From positions 124,001 to 188,000 of the forward strand of contig JAWZYV010012397.1 of assembly GCA_038373885.1 (NCBI GenBank): DNA of 64,000 nucleotides, read 5' to 3'. Below, one piece after another: positions 53,401 through 64,000 of the stretch (its first letter is position 1; each line of letters starts with the position of its first letter). The DNA comes from Cheiracanthium punctorium (lineage: Eukaryota > Arthropoda > Arachnida > Araneae > Cheiracanthiidae). Position numbers and translations under genes: made by a program. Below the pieces are notes generated by a model. It was given only the letters and a program-made list of their open reading frames with translations, ran no database searches and was not told the origin of the DNA.

Positions 53401-54125
53401 TTTTTAAATTTTGGATATTGTATGTGAAAGGCTTCTGCTATTTGGGCAAAAAATAAAATAATGTTTAACAGCTTTAAAATTATTTTAAAGCTAAACTATA
53501 TCATCAATTTTTAAGGTATAAAGTGAATGCCTGTTTTGAATCTTTTTTAGGGAATTTTCTGGGAAATATTTTTTTTCTTAATGATTTGCGTAGGTTCTTT
53601 TGTGTTTCCGTTGCGCAATTTTATAAACAGTAAAGGATAATTTGTTTTTCATAAAATTCTATAATCGCTTAATATTGAAAACTAAAAGGCGGCCTTTATA
53701 TCGCTCTCGCATATTTGATCACTCCAAAAACCTTTCTTATTAAAATATGACACGAAAGAATTAGATCAAAAGGAAGGCTTTTAAAAGATTCCTAGAAAAA
53801 TGTTTTACGAAGGGAATTTTCCTGTTAAAATAAATCATTCAGTGAACAACACACTAAATATAAAATGTGCTTTTTTCTATTTTAAGCCCAAAGCACCTTA
53901 AATATATTTATGAAATAGTTCTAAAACTATAATCATTAAAAATGTTTTTCCTCTGTTTCTTATCGATATATATATTTAATGTCAAAAATAGAAAATAAAA
54001 TTATACCAAATTTTGAAACAAGAATTCCTATCAGGAAATGCATAAATATTTTATTATGTAATACAGAAAATTGGCAATTCATAATTAATATTTTAAATTT
54101 GTGGGATTCGTGAAAACATTGTATA
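50485..54125. other. AT-rich noncoding stretch
   Basis: No gene supported. It includes a dispersed repeat at 51781-51870 (next entry) and a short (GT)n run at about 51462-51480. Confidence 0.55.
51781..51870. repeat. Dispersed repeat, copy 1
   Basis: ggggttctaacgcatattca then cattacatctggaaaagacc and cgcgattgtccagaaccc parallel the block at 63159-63254. Class unknown. Confidence 0.5.
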
Positions 54126-54133
54126 GTAATTAC

Positions 54134-54516
54134 GAGGGCTTCGAACCGGAACTGAACCGAAAACCGGAAAAAACCGTTATTTTGGTCGGAACGAAATCCG
54201 GAACGGAACCGAAAAAAAAAAAAAAATATCGGTTTATTTCGATTCGACCTATCTTCAGTCATTTTGTTACTGTAGCCGACTTATCAGTAATTTCTAATTT
54301 AACGTCAATAAAATCTTCTAAATTATGATAGAATTACACTTTTTGCTTAGGATAGAATTATATTTTTAGTACAACTAAGAATATACATAAAATAAAGTTA
54401 TACATTTGAAGCTGAATCGAAAACCGTTATTTTTGGCGGAACGAAAACCGGAACTGAACCGATATATTTTTTTGTAATTGAAACGGAACGAAAAAGAAAT
54501 ACGGTTCGAAGCCCCG
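54134..54516. mobile_element. hAT-type MITE built of accggaac-like repeats
   Basis: gagggcttcgaaccg at the left and cggttcgaagccccg at the right are inverted ends, and the 8-bp gtaattac flanks both sides (54126-54133, 54517-54524). The interior is full of short variants of gaaccggaac, aaaccgttat and gaacgaaa near both ends, separated by AT-rich filler. Noncoding; the open frames across it are just these repeats. Confidence 0.8.
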
Positions 54517-54524
54517 GTAATTAC

Positions 54525-57500
54525 AATTCGTATTTAAATTTTGTTAATTAACGACTTCATACAACGACTTAACTTCTACCACCGTACTAGTATCAAATCC
54601 GAACGCTAAGCAAATTGCACGAAGCCTCTAAGAACCGAAGCAAGGAAGGGGGGCGGGGGAATCCGGTTATTTTTCCCGTATACCAATTTCGGAATTCTTT
54701 TTCACAAAGACCAAATAGTATCTTTCTACCACTGTCCATTTTGATACATTCCTCATAGTAGCAGCAATTATTTAATGACTCTATCCGAAACGTTCTCTGG
54801 TAAAATATAAAAAAAGGCAAATATAAGGGACATTGGTGGTCATCGGAGCAGCACAAAAAATGGCTTTTCTTATTACCAAACCCCAGACGGCCCGAGATAG
54901 GCGCGAAAACAAATTGTCGTCACCGCTGACCATCTGTACTTAAGCTGATGGAATCATCGCTTCATTTAACTACCACGATTTGTTATCCGATTAAGTGCCC
55001 ACCTGATTTGTTGGACGATATGTCAACTTCGCACGACATTTCCCTCCCCCCCCCCCTCTTTTCGCCCATTAGATCGCTCTTTTGTTCTAACTGAAATGAA
55101 GTGTGCTTTTATTTCGACTATATTCGCGGAGTATATTTTTCCTCGAAAAGTAAAGGAGTGAAGAAATATTGCGGAATAAATCCCAGCCTGTGTGAGGTAT
55201 TGAATGGAGATTTATTTGTGGAATTTCTGGGATTTTTGAGCAGATTGTTAAAATCGGGGAGAAAAAAAATAAAATTCATGACTTTAAGGATGAAAAGGGA
55301 AATTCCTTTAAGACCTACTATTGAATTTAAAGACGTTTTGAATCTTTCAGAGATTACCTTAACAGTCATATAGCGCATGATATATTGAGTAGCTTTTCAG
55401 AAAAAAAAATTGAGAGAGAAGTTAACAAAATGTTTAAAAAACTCCTGTTATATCATATCTTAGTAGTTAATTCAAGTCACATTGCTACCATTATCATCAA
55501 ATAGCTATCAGATAACGTTTTATTTCTTGTTTTCTTCTCGGGAAAACTCAGAAATTTATTATTGGAAAGTATTGAAATATAATTGCATGCAAAACTGAAT
55601 TAAATGGAATTTTAACAATTATCTGAGTGGGTACCATGCAGAAAGGCCGTTTTTTAAATTCATTTTTATGCTGCTTTCAATGAGCCAGTTATTTTACTAT
55701 TTGTATTGACTGTTACGAGATGTATAACTATGCAAATTACCATACATCTAAATGTGTTAACTTATTGTTAAGTAAATAAATGACTGTCGAACAAATGTTT
55801 TTTTAAATCATGATAGTTTAAATTACGGGTGTCTATTAGAATAATTAGAAATTAAAAAAAAGAAAAATAATTCTAAAAAATGTTTCTTCACAAAATGATA
55901 TAATTCATCATAAGTAAACATTTTTACTGACAGCCTAAATATTGAAAAAAAGATGAACATTTGCAATAAGTCGAGAAATAGCGCACAATTTTTAGGTGGC
56001 AGAAAATGAGAGAAATTTAGCCACGCCATTAAGAAAACAATACACAAACTTTTTCTAAGGTTCAATTTAAATTTCTCAGAGCAGGAAATTAATAGAAATC
56101 GTAATAATTTTAAATTACAAAAAATATGCAGACAGAAGCAGTATTTTATTAATATACATAAATACTAGTTCGGACATGTAATTCAGTTAGTAGAAGATTA
56201 AAAAGGTTCAGAAAGGAATTAAATAGTAAAGTAAAATGCATTTCTTATAAGAATGAAGATCATGCAGGTAAAATCTCAAGATAATTATCAACGCAAAATA
56301 AATCATGAAACTATAAGAAATTCCCATAAAAGTAAATGGTTAGTCCCATTTTTAAACTGGATAACATGCTTATTTAAAAAATCATATGAAATTCATATTT
56401 TTAATGCAAATTTAAAATACTAAATTTTAGCTCATGCAAAATGTGCACTTTTTAAAGTACAAGGTCTCTGTAAAATGCCAGAAAAATAATAATGACTTAG
56501 AATAAATAAGCATCTGAAAAGTATTTCAGAACTAGTGTGATCATTATTTCTTTATTAGTTTTGCAGATATTCCTTATTATAAGAAGAAATTAAACAAACT
56601 AAGAAAACTACCTACAAAAGTTGTCATGTTTGACAATAAAAGGTACAACTGTCATAGGATACATTTGTAATATTACCAGGCTGTGTTTTATTCGATGTAA
56701 ACGCGACAATCAGAGTCGTGTCTAGAACTTTTGCAGACCTTAGTTTTTAGGATGCCTAAATAAATATATATTTACATTTTTAAAGCTTTTTCTAATATAA
56801 AAATAGCAGGATAAGAGTATTAAACGTTTCTCTTTATTTTACAACTTTATACCCAATTCAGAAATTTAAAATTTTAAAAACAGAATACAACAATCGAAAA
56901 TAAAATCATCTGAAGATTCTCATTTCCCTGTTTTACCTACAGTTATGTGGACTTGAAAATTACAAGTAAGGGACCTATTGGGATTATGGAAAATAGATTT
57001 ATTTATTGGAAAGAGTTTGAAGATGATTCATGGAAAAAAAAATCTCAATTTTTTACTGACGCCTAGTTATTTTGATTTTGGTTTGGTGCCACCTTTTGCG
57101 CGTTTCCGCTCTGCACAGGAATCTGAAGTAAATGTGTCTTATAAAATAAAAAGTATGCGCTAAAAGTTCATTTCAAAGTAAAATTTGCATTACTTTAACT
57201 GGTGTTTGAATTTTGCATTAATTCATAACTGTTTTGCCGACTATCATACTACGCGTATATGTCGATGTAGTCGTATTTCTTGTGTTATTACAAATATGTT
57301 AATTTTATGAATGACATTGCATCAGACTTTCTGATTTCCGTTGAGGACTGAAATATTTAATTGGATTTATGGAATTTGAATAGCAATAAAATATTTTGAT
57401 TTTTTCTCCCTTCATAGACAAAAAAATTTTTTTTTAGAGTCTCAATCTAAAACAACCTTACAAACTACTGCTTCATTTTAAGTTCATAAAATTTAATACT

Positions 57501-57601
57501 TACAAACTTGATTCTTGGTAGATTACCTATTTTCCGATTTACAAGAGAATTTAATTATTTGAAATTTTTCAGGTCTACATATTTCCCGGAAAATGCTTTA
57601 T
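54525..57601. other. AT-rich noncoding stretch
   Basis: No gene supported. A poly-C run lies at about 55047-55057, inside a slightly less AT-rich patch (54840-55080). Confidence 0.55.
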
Positions 57602-57609
57602 GTTCAAAT

Positions 57610-58070
57610 CAGAGCCTGACTAAGGGATCCGGGGGCCCAAAGCCTACAGATTTTTTGGATCCCCTATACGGGCATACCTTGTTGATCTATGTAATCGTAA
57701 TGTGGAAATATTTGTTCGCAGTAGCATATATAAGTGGGTGGGGGGGGGAGGTTACAAACCCCTCTTCTCCAAAAATGTTTAATGCATAAAAGTTATGCTT
57801 CAAATGACGCCACGTAGATGAATGTTCAATAATGTAATATGCTTTAGACCTTAACATGACGCGTGTTCTATCCTGAATACAATGTAAAGCAAACACCTTC
57901 GCAAGGAAGCATTTGTTTTAAAATTACAGCATATTATTTATTGTCATTTATGTTTATTATATTAAATTTTTGTAAGAATTGAATTAAAACTATTTAAATC
58001 ATTTTTAGGCTCCTAAAATTTGGGGGCCCTAGGCTGCGGACTAGTTGGCCTGTGCGGTAATCAGGCATTG
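57610..58070. mobile_element. hAT-type element (461 bp) with 8-bp TSD
   Basis: cagagcctgacta at the left pairs with taatcaggcattg at the right. Flanks gttcaaat (57602-57609) and gctcaaat (58071-58078) are an 8-bp target duplication with one change. Just inside are matching gggggccc blocks in opposite orientation. No transposase; a G run lies at about 57739-57748. Confidence 0.75.
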
Positions 58071-58078
58071 GCTCAAAT

Positions 58079-60760
58079 AACTTAATCCTTGTGGTTATCT
58101 TTCATAGATGCACATTAATAATGAGTCTCTTGAAGACTCATAAACTTACAAACTTGTCGAAAGATATCTACTCTTACGTACTATAAAAAAATTAATTCAT
58201 GTTTTATATTTTATGTTTGATTTAAGGATAGATTACATTTTATCATTGGTAAATAATCAATACCTCCCAAATGTCATATTTTGACTGAAATAAAATACCA
58301 GTGAACGATCAATTTACTAGAGTATACATTTAAATTCCAATACCATCAATCTCTAGTACACAAGACCAATTTTGACTGAAAATCACGCAAGTTCTTTTAA
58401 GTTCTAGGTAAAATCCATAAAATTGACATAAAACAGTGTTTTTTTCTTTGCTTTAAGGATATTATCCTTTGAAACGAGATTATATTTCATTTCGCTAAGC
58501 GAAAATGTTAGTAGGATTCGATAGGGAAATATTTAGAACGGATCCTTATTAACTCTAAACGAAACATTATCAGTAGATTGTAGGTACTAAATTTTGAAAA
58601 ATATTCCTTTGGGGGTTAGCTTCAAATTAAAAGCTTCACGTATTGAAATTGTTTAACAATTAACAGTAAACAATGTACGTCTTTTATCATATAAATATTT
58701 TAAAATGGCGTTAATGAAATTTTCTTAATCGCTTAACCACAAAAAAAGAGGTTTGATATTCTTTATTGATGGCGGTATGGTAAACATTGATGTTTAAATA
58801 CAAATGAGAAGGATTTTTTATTTTTGCTTTAAAAGGCATTTATGATATCCCCTGAAGAGGGAAGATGCCTCTTGCTGCGGACATAATTTGTGTTCACATG
58901 ATATTATAGCAAATAATCTTTATTAACCTAAGTTAGAAATAAGAAAAAATTTCAAAGCACTAAAATTTTCGCGTAGAAATGTCCAGTTTTCTGAATCTTA
59001 CAGTTATATTAGCGAAGCGATATGAAGTGTAACGTAAGCTAAAATATGTTTAATAAGAAATCATTAAAATTTATGCCTAAAATATGTATGTACATGTATT
59101 AAAATGTAATACATGTAAACATAAAAGATAGTGTGCGAATAACGTAAGCAACAATTCTTCCTCGAAAAATCTTTTCACCTTATTTGGCAAATCAGAAGCC
59201 TAAAAGAAAATAGTAAAAGAAATTCACAGTTTTAAACAAAAATAACAATAAAATTGCTTTTTGACTATTAGCATTAAGCATTAGGCGACACTGAATACCG
59301 TTTTTTTCTACCACGCCAGGAAACCTCGCCAAATCATAAAGCTCTCTGCTCCCACAGCAATAATACTATTCCTCCGACGGGCAGATGGTATCTTGGCCCA
59401 AAATTCAAGCTAAATTACTGCACTTTCGCATTCATTTTCGGCTACACAGCGAATTATTATTAACTTCTGATAAATGGTCAACAGTGTCTCGCTGTGCTCT
59501 GGGCGCACCCCTGGGTTGAATCCTTTCGACCCCAGGAATGATTTCTTTAGGAATAGATGAGCGAGCGGTATGATTTGAACGGTCTCTCGTTTTAAATTCG
59601 CTTTACATAATAAATTAAAGCAATAAAGGAAGAATTGGCAAACATTACTTAAAATATATTTTTCATGAATATAAATCTGATTCGGATAAAGTATATACAT
59701 ACTATTTTAACAAAATAAACCAACTTAAAAAAGGCAATTTTAAAAATAATTAAACTCTGTGTTATGATTGAAAAGCTTTTGAAATATCTGGTGGAGCCAG
59801 GCCGCCGAAGTCCTGCATCATCTTCGATACTACAGACTTCTTAATTCGTTTAAACAAAAGTTTCAGCAAATAAAACATACGTTAATAACAATACAAAAAT
59901 CTTACGTCATGTTTAATCTTAAAATAATCCCAAGTGCAGTGTCACATAGCTAATATACAGTGCCGGAAAAGAATTTAAAAAAGAATGTTGAATTTCAATG
60001 GTGCAGTAATAATGCTGACAGTTAAATTGTGCTCCATAAACACGTTTAGCATGTTTTCATAGAAATGTGCGTGTAAATAATAACCATGCTATTAGTTCGG
60101 TATGCTGAGAGTTTTTGGGGTATTGAGGATTGAAAAATGCGCTAAATATGACTTGATATAGGAACGCAATACTGGACTTGTCGGATACAGAATTGTGTTT
60201 CTTTAGAATTCCTAGTTTAGTTCAAAAAAGAAAAGAAAAGAAACAAGAACGAAGATAGTGCTTTAATATAACATTTTGCTTTATTACACATTCTGTGTAA
60301 GTTGAACAAGGTTTTTCTACCTGTTTTTTTTTCACTAAGCCCTCGCCGTCAAAAAAGAAAACAAAACATTTTTGCGCACCTATATCAAATTATTTTTACT
60401 TTTTCCAGACATGCGGCAAATGTAAAAATTAATTTATAAATGAAGAGTTCGGGTAATTTTTCCTGTCACACTTCAAAATTTTACAGTTTATTTCAAAATT
60501 TGCAGTTTTCCCTAACTTTTAAAGTAAAATTTCCTTACTATTCCAGGTTTCTTCAGTTTTTCATACGACAAAAATCCTCCAGCATATCGAACTAATAGCA
60601 TGACAGCCATCCACAACTTCAAAAAATGAAATCATAATATTTTCTCCTATAACGAGACGTTTCTAAAGGGATTAATAATAAGACTTAGCCAGGAATGCTT
60701 CAGCTGTACTTCATTTTAGAAACGTTTGGAAAAGAATTTGAAAGGATATAACTATTGGTT
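58079..60760. other. AT-rich noncoding stretch
   Basis: No gene supported. At 59956 ta-cagtgccggaaaagaattt resembles a Tc1-type terminus, but no inverted partner was found. Confidence 0.5.
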
Positions 60761-61170
60761 TGTGTGTGTGTGTGTGTGATTAGAGAAAATTATGATAATA
60801 CAGGATGTTCATAGATTCGACTGACATATTCAGGTGGTGGTAGAAGACATCAAGGGGATGAAAACTTACTATAGAACATGTAATCAGAAACCCCATTGAG
60901 AAGGGGGAAATCACCTGCAGGTTTCGACGACCGGCAAAAGAACAATACTAACTACAAAAAAGATGTATCTGGTTAATTATTACAAGAGTGTTGAAAATAG
61001 CACCCACTGATATCACTGCACAGATAGTGCAATGTCTGTGGACACGCCAGAGGGTATCACATCACAGACTGCCGTCGCTGCGCAGACATCAAATGCATTC
61101 TTCGCATCTTCGAGCGCGTTTGGGAATTATTTAGGCGTCGTTGTGGACGTTTGCGATTGCCTATAAAAGA
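60761..61170. repeat. (GT)n run and decayed dispersed repeat
   Basis: A (tg)n run at about 60761-60778 is followed by acaggatgttcatagattcg at about 60801. The sequence to about 61170 is GC-richer than its surroundings and resembles the end of a DNA element of the acagggtgttc type. No coding match and no partner end. Confidence 0.35.
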
Positions 61171-63158
61171 TAAATTGATAAAATTTAATAAAAAAATTAT
61201 CAACTAAAAATAGACTTGCTAATATTAAGGGGGAAGTGACAAAATTGCAATCGATTAAGCACATGCAGTAGGGTTCAGAAATTTTCAAGAGATGCTTTTC
61301 TGTCCTAAATTTACTTGCAAACAGCATTTTTTGTGTAAAATAGCACAATCTATAGCTTTAATCTTCTTGCACACACACGGGGAGCAACTACTAATGTGTG
61401 TAAAAATTCCTACTTAAAAGAAAATACTGACCGTAAATTTCAAAAGTTGAAAGCAGAAGTTTTGAGACGATTCAGTTTGTTAAAATTAATCGTCTTAATC
61501 TAACAAAAGGGAAACGTTCTGATGTCTTTTGGACAGCGAATATTACATTGGCCATCATTTCCAAACAAATTATTTTATCTTGCTTAACCGCTTAAAAATT
61601 CAAGGAGAGATAAAATAATACCTATTTCAAGCAATTAAAATTCACCAAGAGAATTTTGCCAATTCCCAAAAATTGAACATTTGAAAAATAAACAAATAAA
61701 GTCAGAAGGAATTAAACATTTCATTTTCAAGCCATCTCACATTTAGGGCTTTATAATCAATGCTGAAGGACTGTCGTCAGTAAATATATAACATTATACA
61801 TATTGTTTAACGTATAAAAATTTGACCTTGTTGAGGCAGTAGTTTTTAAAGTTGAAATCTCCCAATATTTTGGCTTTTACTTTTTTAACCAAACGGATTA
61901 TAAAACTTAATGAGAGCCAATACAAAGTTTATTTTTTTCTTTCGCCCTAATGCCCATAGTATAAAAACCAACAATAAATGGACTTGAATACCCAAATAAT
62001 TAAGAGTTGCATGGAGCAATAGCGGAAAATAAAAGTGAAAATTTACAAAATTTCTTTTACTAAAGTTTACCAAGCACAAGTATGACTTTAGTGCCTTAAA
62101 ATACACAAACATATAAGCCTTTATTGAAACTACTGGTATAAAATTACTACACGCAAGTCTCTTGATTTAAATAAATCCATAATTTTAAGACAAATAAGTT
62201 TTTTTTAATGGATATTATTTAAAAATCCAAAAATACACAAAACAAGGTACTTTCTCTGTCATTTTTTGGCCTTTATTTTACGCCTGATTTTTTCCTCTAT
62301 ATACCATAATTTGTCAAATTCTTTTTAATGAGACATTGAAGTCAAGATGTGTTTCGAAAAATCACGTTTCTGGCCTTCTTTTCAAAGAAAGCGAAGGCAT
62401 TGTTGGGAGAACGTGGATGTAATTTAATACCTCTTTTGTCGTGTGGAAAACAATAGGTTAAGAGAGATCCCTCACGTTCTCTTCAACAAAAATCTGCGCC
62501 ATTTTTATTTTTTCATTTTGCAACGCCATGCTCTAGTAAACTTTTATTATTAAATTGAGCCACAGAAGGTTAAAAAAATTATTTGTTTGCGGCTGTTCCG
62601 GAAAACTTTCTTTCCCTAAGGTGCTGGAAAGTACTTTAAAGGGTGAGAAACTCTTTACGCGCCTCTGAATTGCTTCCAACTTCATCACGAAACTTCAAAT
62701 GTCTTCTCATTTTAAAGAAAAAAGGTCTAGTTTAACCACATTTTTCTTCGATTGGTAAAATGTAGCATGAGCGGCTAGTAATTATTACAAATTACTCTTC
62801 ACTGTACTGATAAGAAATAATACCTAATGCGAAAGGTTAGAAGTTCGAAAGACTTTTAACATCTGACAGACTTTCTGACTTTTCTGACTTTTAACATCTT
62901 TCAGCCCTGACGGACTTTTAACATCTTTCAATAAACGAAAAGCTGGTAATATGGAACCCCTTCTTAGTTTAGAAGCAAATGATTATGAATTAACATAACA
63001 GTACTTCTCTAAGATCACAAGTGTGCACGCAAGGATTGTGATTAAGTTTCTTGGGTGTTTTCATATTTAAAATGTAGTTTGTCGAGCTTTTTTTTTTTGG
63101 CAAATTGCACTAGCGCTATCTGCTAAAGAGAGCTATGTCTTGGTTGGAGGACTGTTTA
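61171..63158. other. AT-rich noncoding stretch
   Basis: No gene supported. A short irregular repeat of gacttttaacatctttca lies at about 62850-62932. Confidence 0.55.
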
Positions 63159-63254
63159 GGGTGTCCTAACGCGTATTAACGTTACATCTGGAAAAAACCA
63201 CCGAAAACTGGAGACCCTTAAATCGACAACCGCGAGATGGGCCGAACTCTGGAC
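63159..63254. repeat. Dispersed repeat, copy 2
   Basis: gggtgtcctaacgcgtatta then acgttacatctggaaaaaac and aaccgcgagatgggccgaac correspond to 51781-51870 with substitutions and small gaps. Confidence 0.5.
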
Positions 63255-63396
63255 CTTTACTCTACCAAAGTTCAATATGTTCACAATATTCAGAGTGTTT
63301 TCACACTTGTCAGTGCTCAGTGATTCACTCGGCCAACCACACGTCATCTGTCTGAACGTCGATTTTCAAAATTTCGAGAAGATTGATTCAAATTGT

Positions 63397-63398
<2 letters not shown>

Positions 63399-63462
<64 letters not shown>
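63399..63462. repeat. 64-bp poly-T run
   Basis: An uninterrupted T tract. It could be the complement of a poly-A tail of a minus-strand retrocopy lying to its right, but I found no recognisable body there and no flanking duplication. Exact length is doubtful in any assembly. Confidence 0.9.
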
Positions 63463-64000
63463 CATTAACTTATACAGAAATATTATTTTCCGGTGTTGAA
63501 TCGGTTCTTTTATTCCACTATTAATTTCTTTATTGGCACGTGAACTACGATGTGACTGTTCGATGTGTGGAACATTAGTGAGAACTCGTGAATTACAACA
63601 GATAGTATACCTTATTGCACTTCTGATACAACCCGCCTTCTGTGATGGTGTTTTTGCTGTTTCTTGGCTGTGCCATCCTTATGAAAACAAAATCTTCGAA
63701 AAATCCAAAAATAAAATAAGAGTCCTTTAAACTCTGAAGTATAGTAAAATCTACACATTTGAAAATAGGATTGAAGAAGTTCTGATCTACTTTACCAAAA
63801 CGACACTCAGTAAAGGAACTCCAGCACTGCTAGGAAGTAAGAGCTTTGGTTTGGCCACTCAAAAAGCTAGAGAGAGCCGTCTGCTGTTTTCTAGGAAGAT
63901 TGAGCAGGTGAGATTGAGGAGGTCTTTTTGCGAAGTATCAAGGTTGAAAAAGTGTGTTTCTCCAAGGTGCATTTCATTCCATCTTTTTTATGGGGAAGAC
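63463..64000. other. End of window, no feature recognised
   Basis: Somewhat less AT-rich than the rest. No open frame with a known motif; it may contain part of a gene or repeat that continues beyond the window. Confidence 0.4.

Noticed and set aside
53960..54328. Open frames rich in Phe-Arg-Ser or Lys-Pro-Glu
   Set aside because: They are translations of the short repeats in the MITE at 54134-54516.

Overview
The window looks like gene-poor nuclear DNA of an arthropod. A chelicerate such as a spider is my best guess, but nothing here proves it. The DNA is strongly AT-rich. Coding sequence is split into short exons with GT/AG borders, introns reach more than 20 kb, and transposon relics of many classes (mariner/Tc1, pogo/Tigger, hAT-type MITEs, non-LTR retrotransposons, tRNA- and 5S-derived SINE-like repeats) fill the rest. 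There are no bacterial-style operons and no CRISPR array. I see no functional rRNA or tRNA gene.

Only one host gene is well supported. It lies on the + strand and appears as three coding exons: 16454-16825 (Ig domain), 40062-40376 (cysteine-rich second domain) and 41591-41700 (proline-rich tail with stop codon), followed by AATAAA at 41812. All the visible introns are phase 1 and the pieces join in frame. The product should be a secreted or surface Ig-type glycoprotein, loosely like the arthropod Beat family. Its 5' exons are outside the window or unrecognised; 14894-14993 is a weak signal-peptide exon candidate. On this reading most of the window left of 41.8 kb is intron.

Layout. 1-3.5 kb: AT-rich, no gene. 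3.5-5.9 kb: a 2.4-kb terminal-inverted-repeat (TIR) element enclosing a near-perfect hairpin with arms of about 490 bp. 6.0-6.35 kb: mariner transposase relic. 8.3-10.2 kb: a 1.9-kb TIR element. 16.4-16.8 kb: Ig exon. 17.9-21.25 kb: a block with inverted ends holding a Cdc20-like WD40 fragment, a foldback tRNA-derived SINE-like element with a 14-bp target duplication, and a MITE. 22.9-24.1 kb: a 5S-rRNA-derived SINE and a LINE 3' relic. 25.8-29.5 kb: two further TIR elements. 34.7-35.1 kb: a long (TA)n microsatellite. 38.2-39.5 kb: a GC-rich 1.2-kb retroposon inserted into a tRNA-like repeat. 40.0-41.8 kb: the last two exons. 43.1-43.9 kb: Tigger-type transposase relic. 47.9-50.5 kb: a MITE, an internally deleted pogo-type element and a second transposase N-terminus. 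50.5-64 kb: noncoding AT-rich DNA with two hAT-type elements and a 64-bp T run.

The best candidates for something undescribed are the nested hairpin element (3505-5910), the foldback tRNA-SINE (18937-19610), the 5S-derived SINE (about 22932-23275), the GC-rich retroposon (38221-39443) and the block that may have captured a Cdc20 exon (17881-21254). All calls come from reading the sequence; no similarity search was run.
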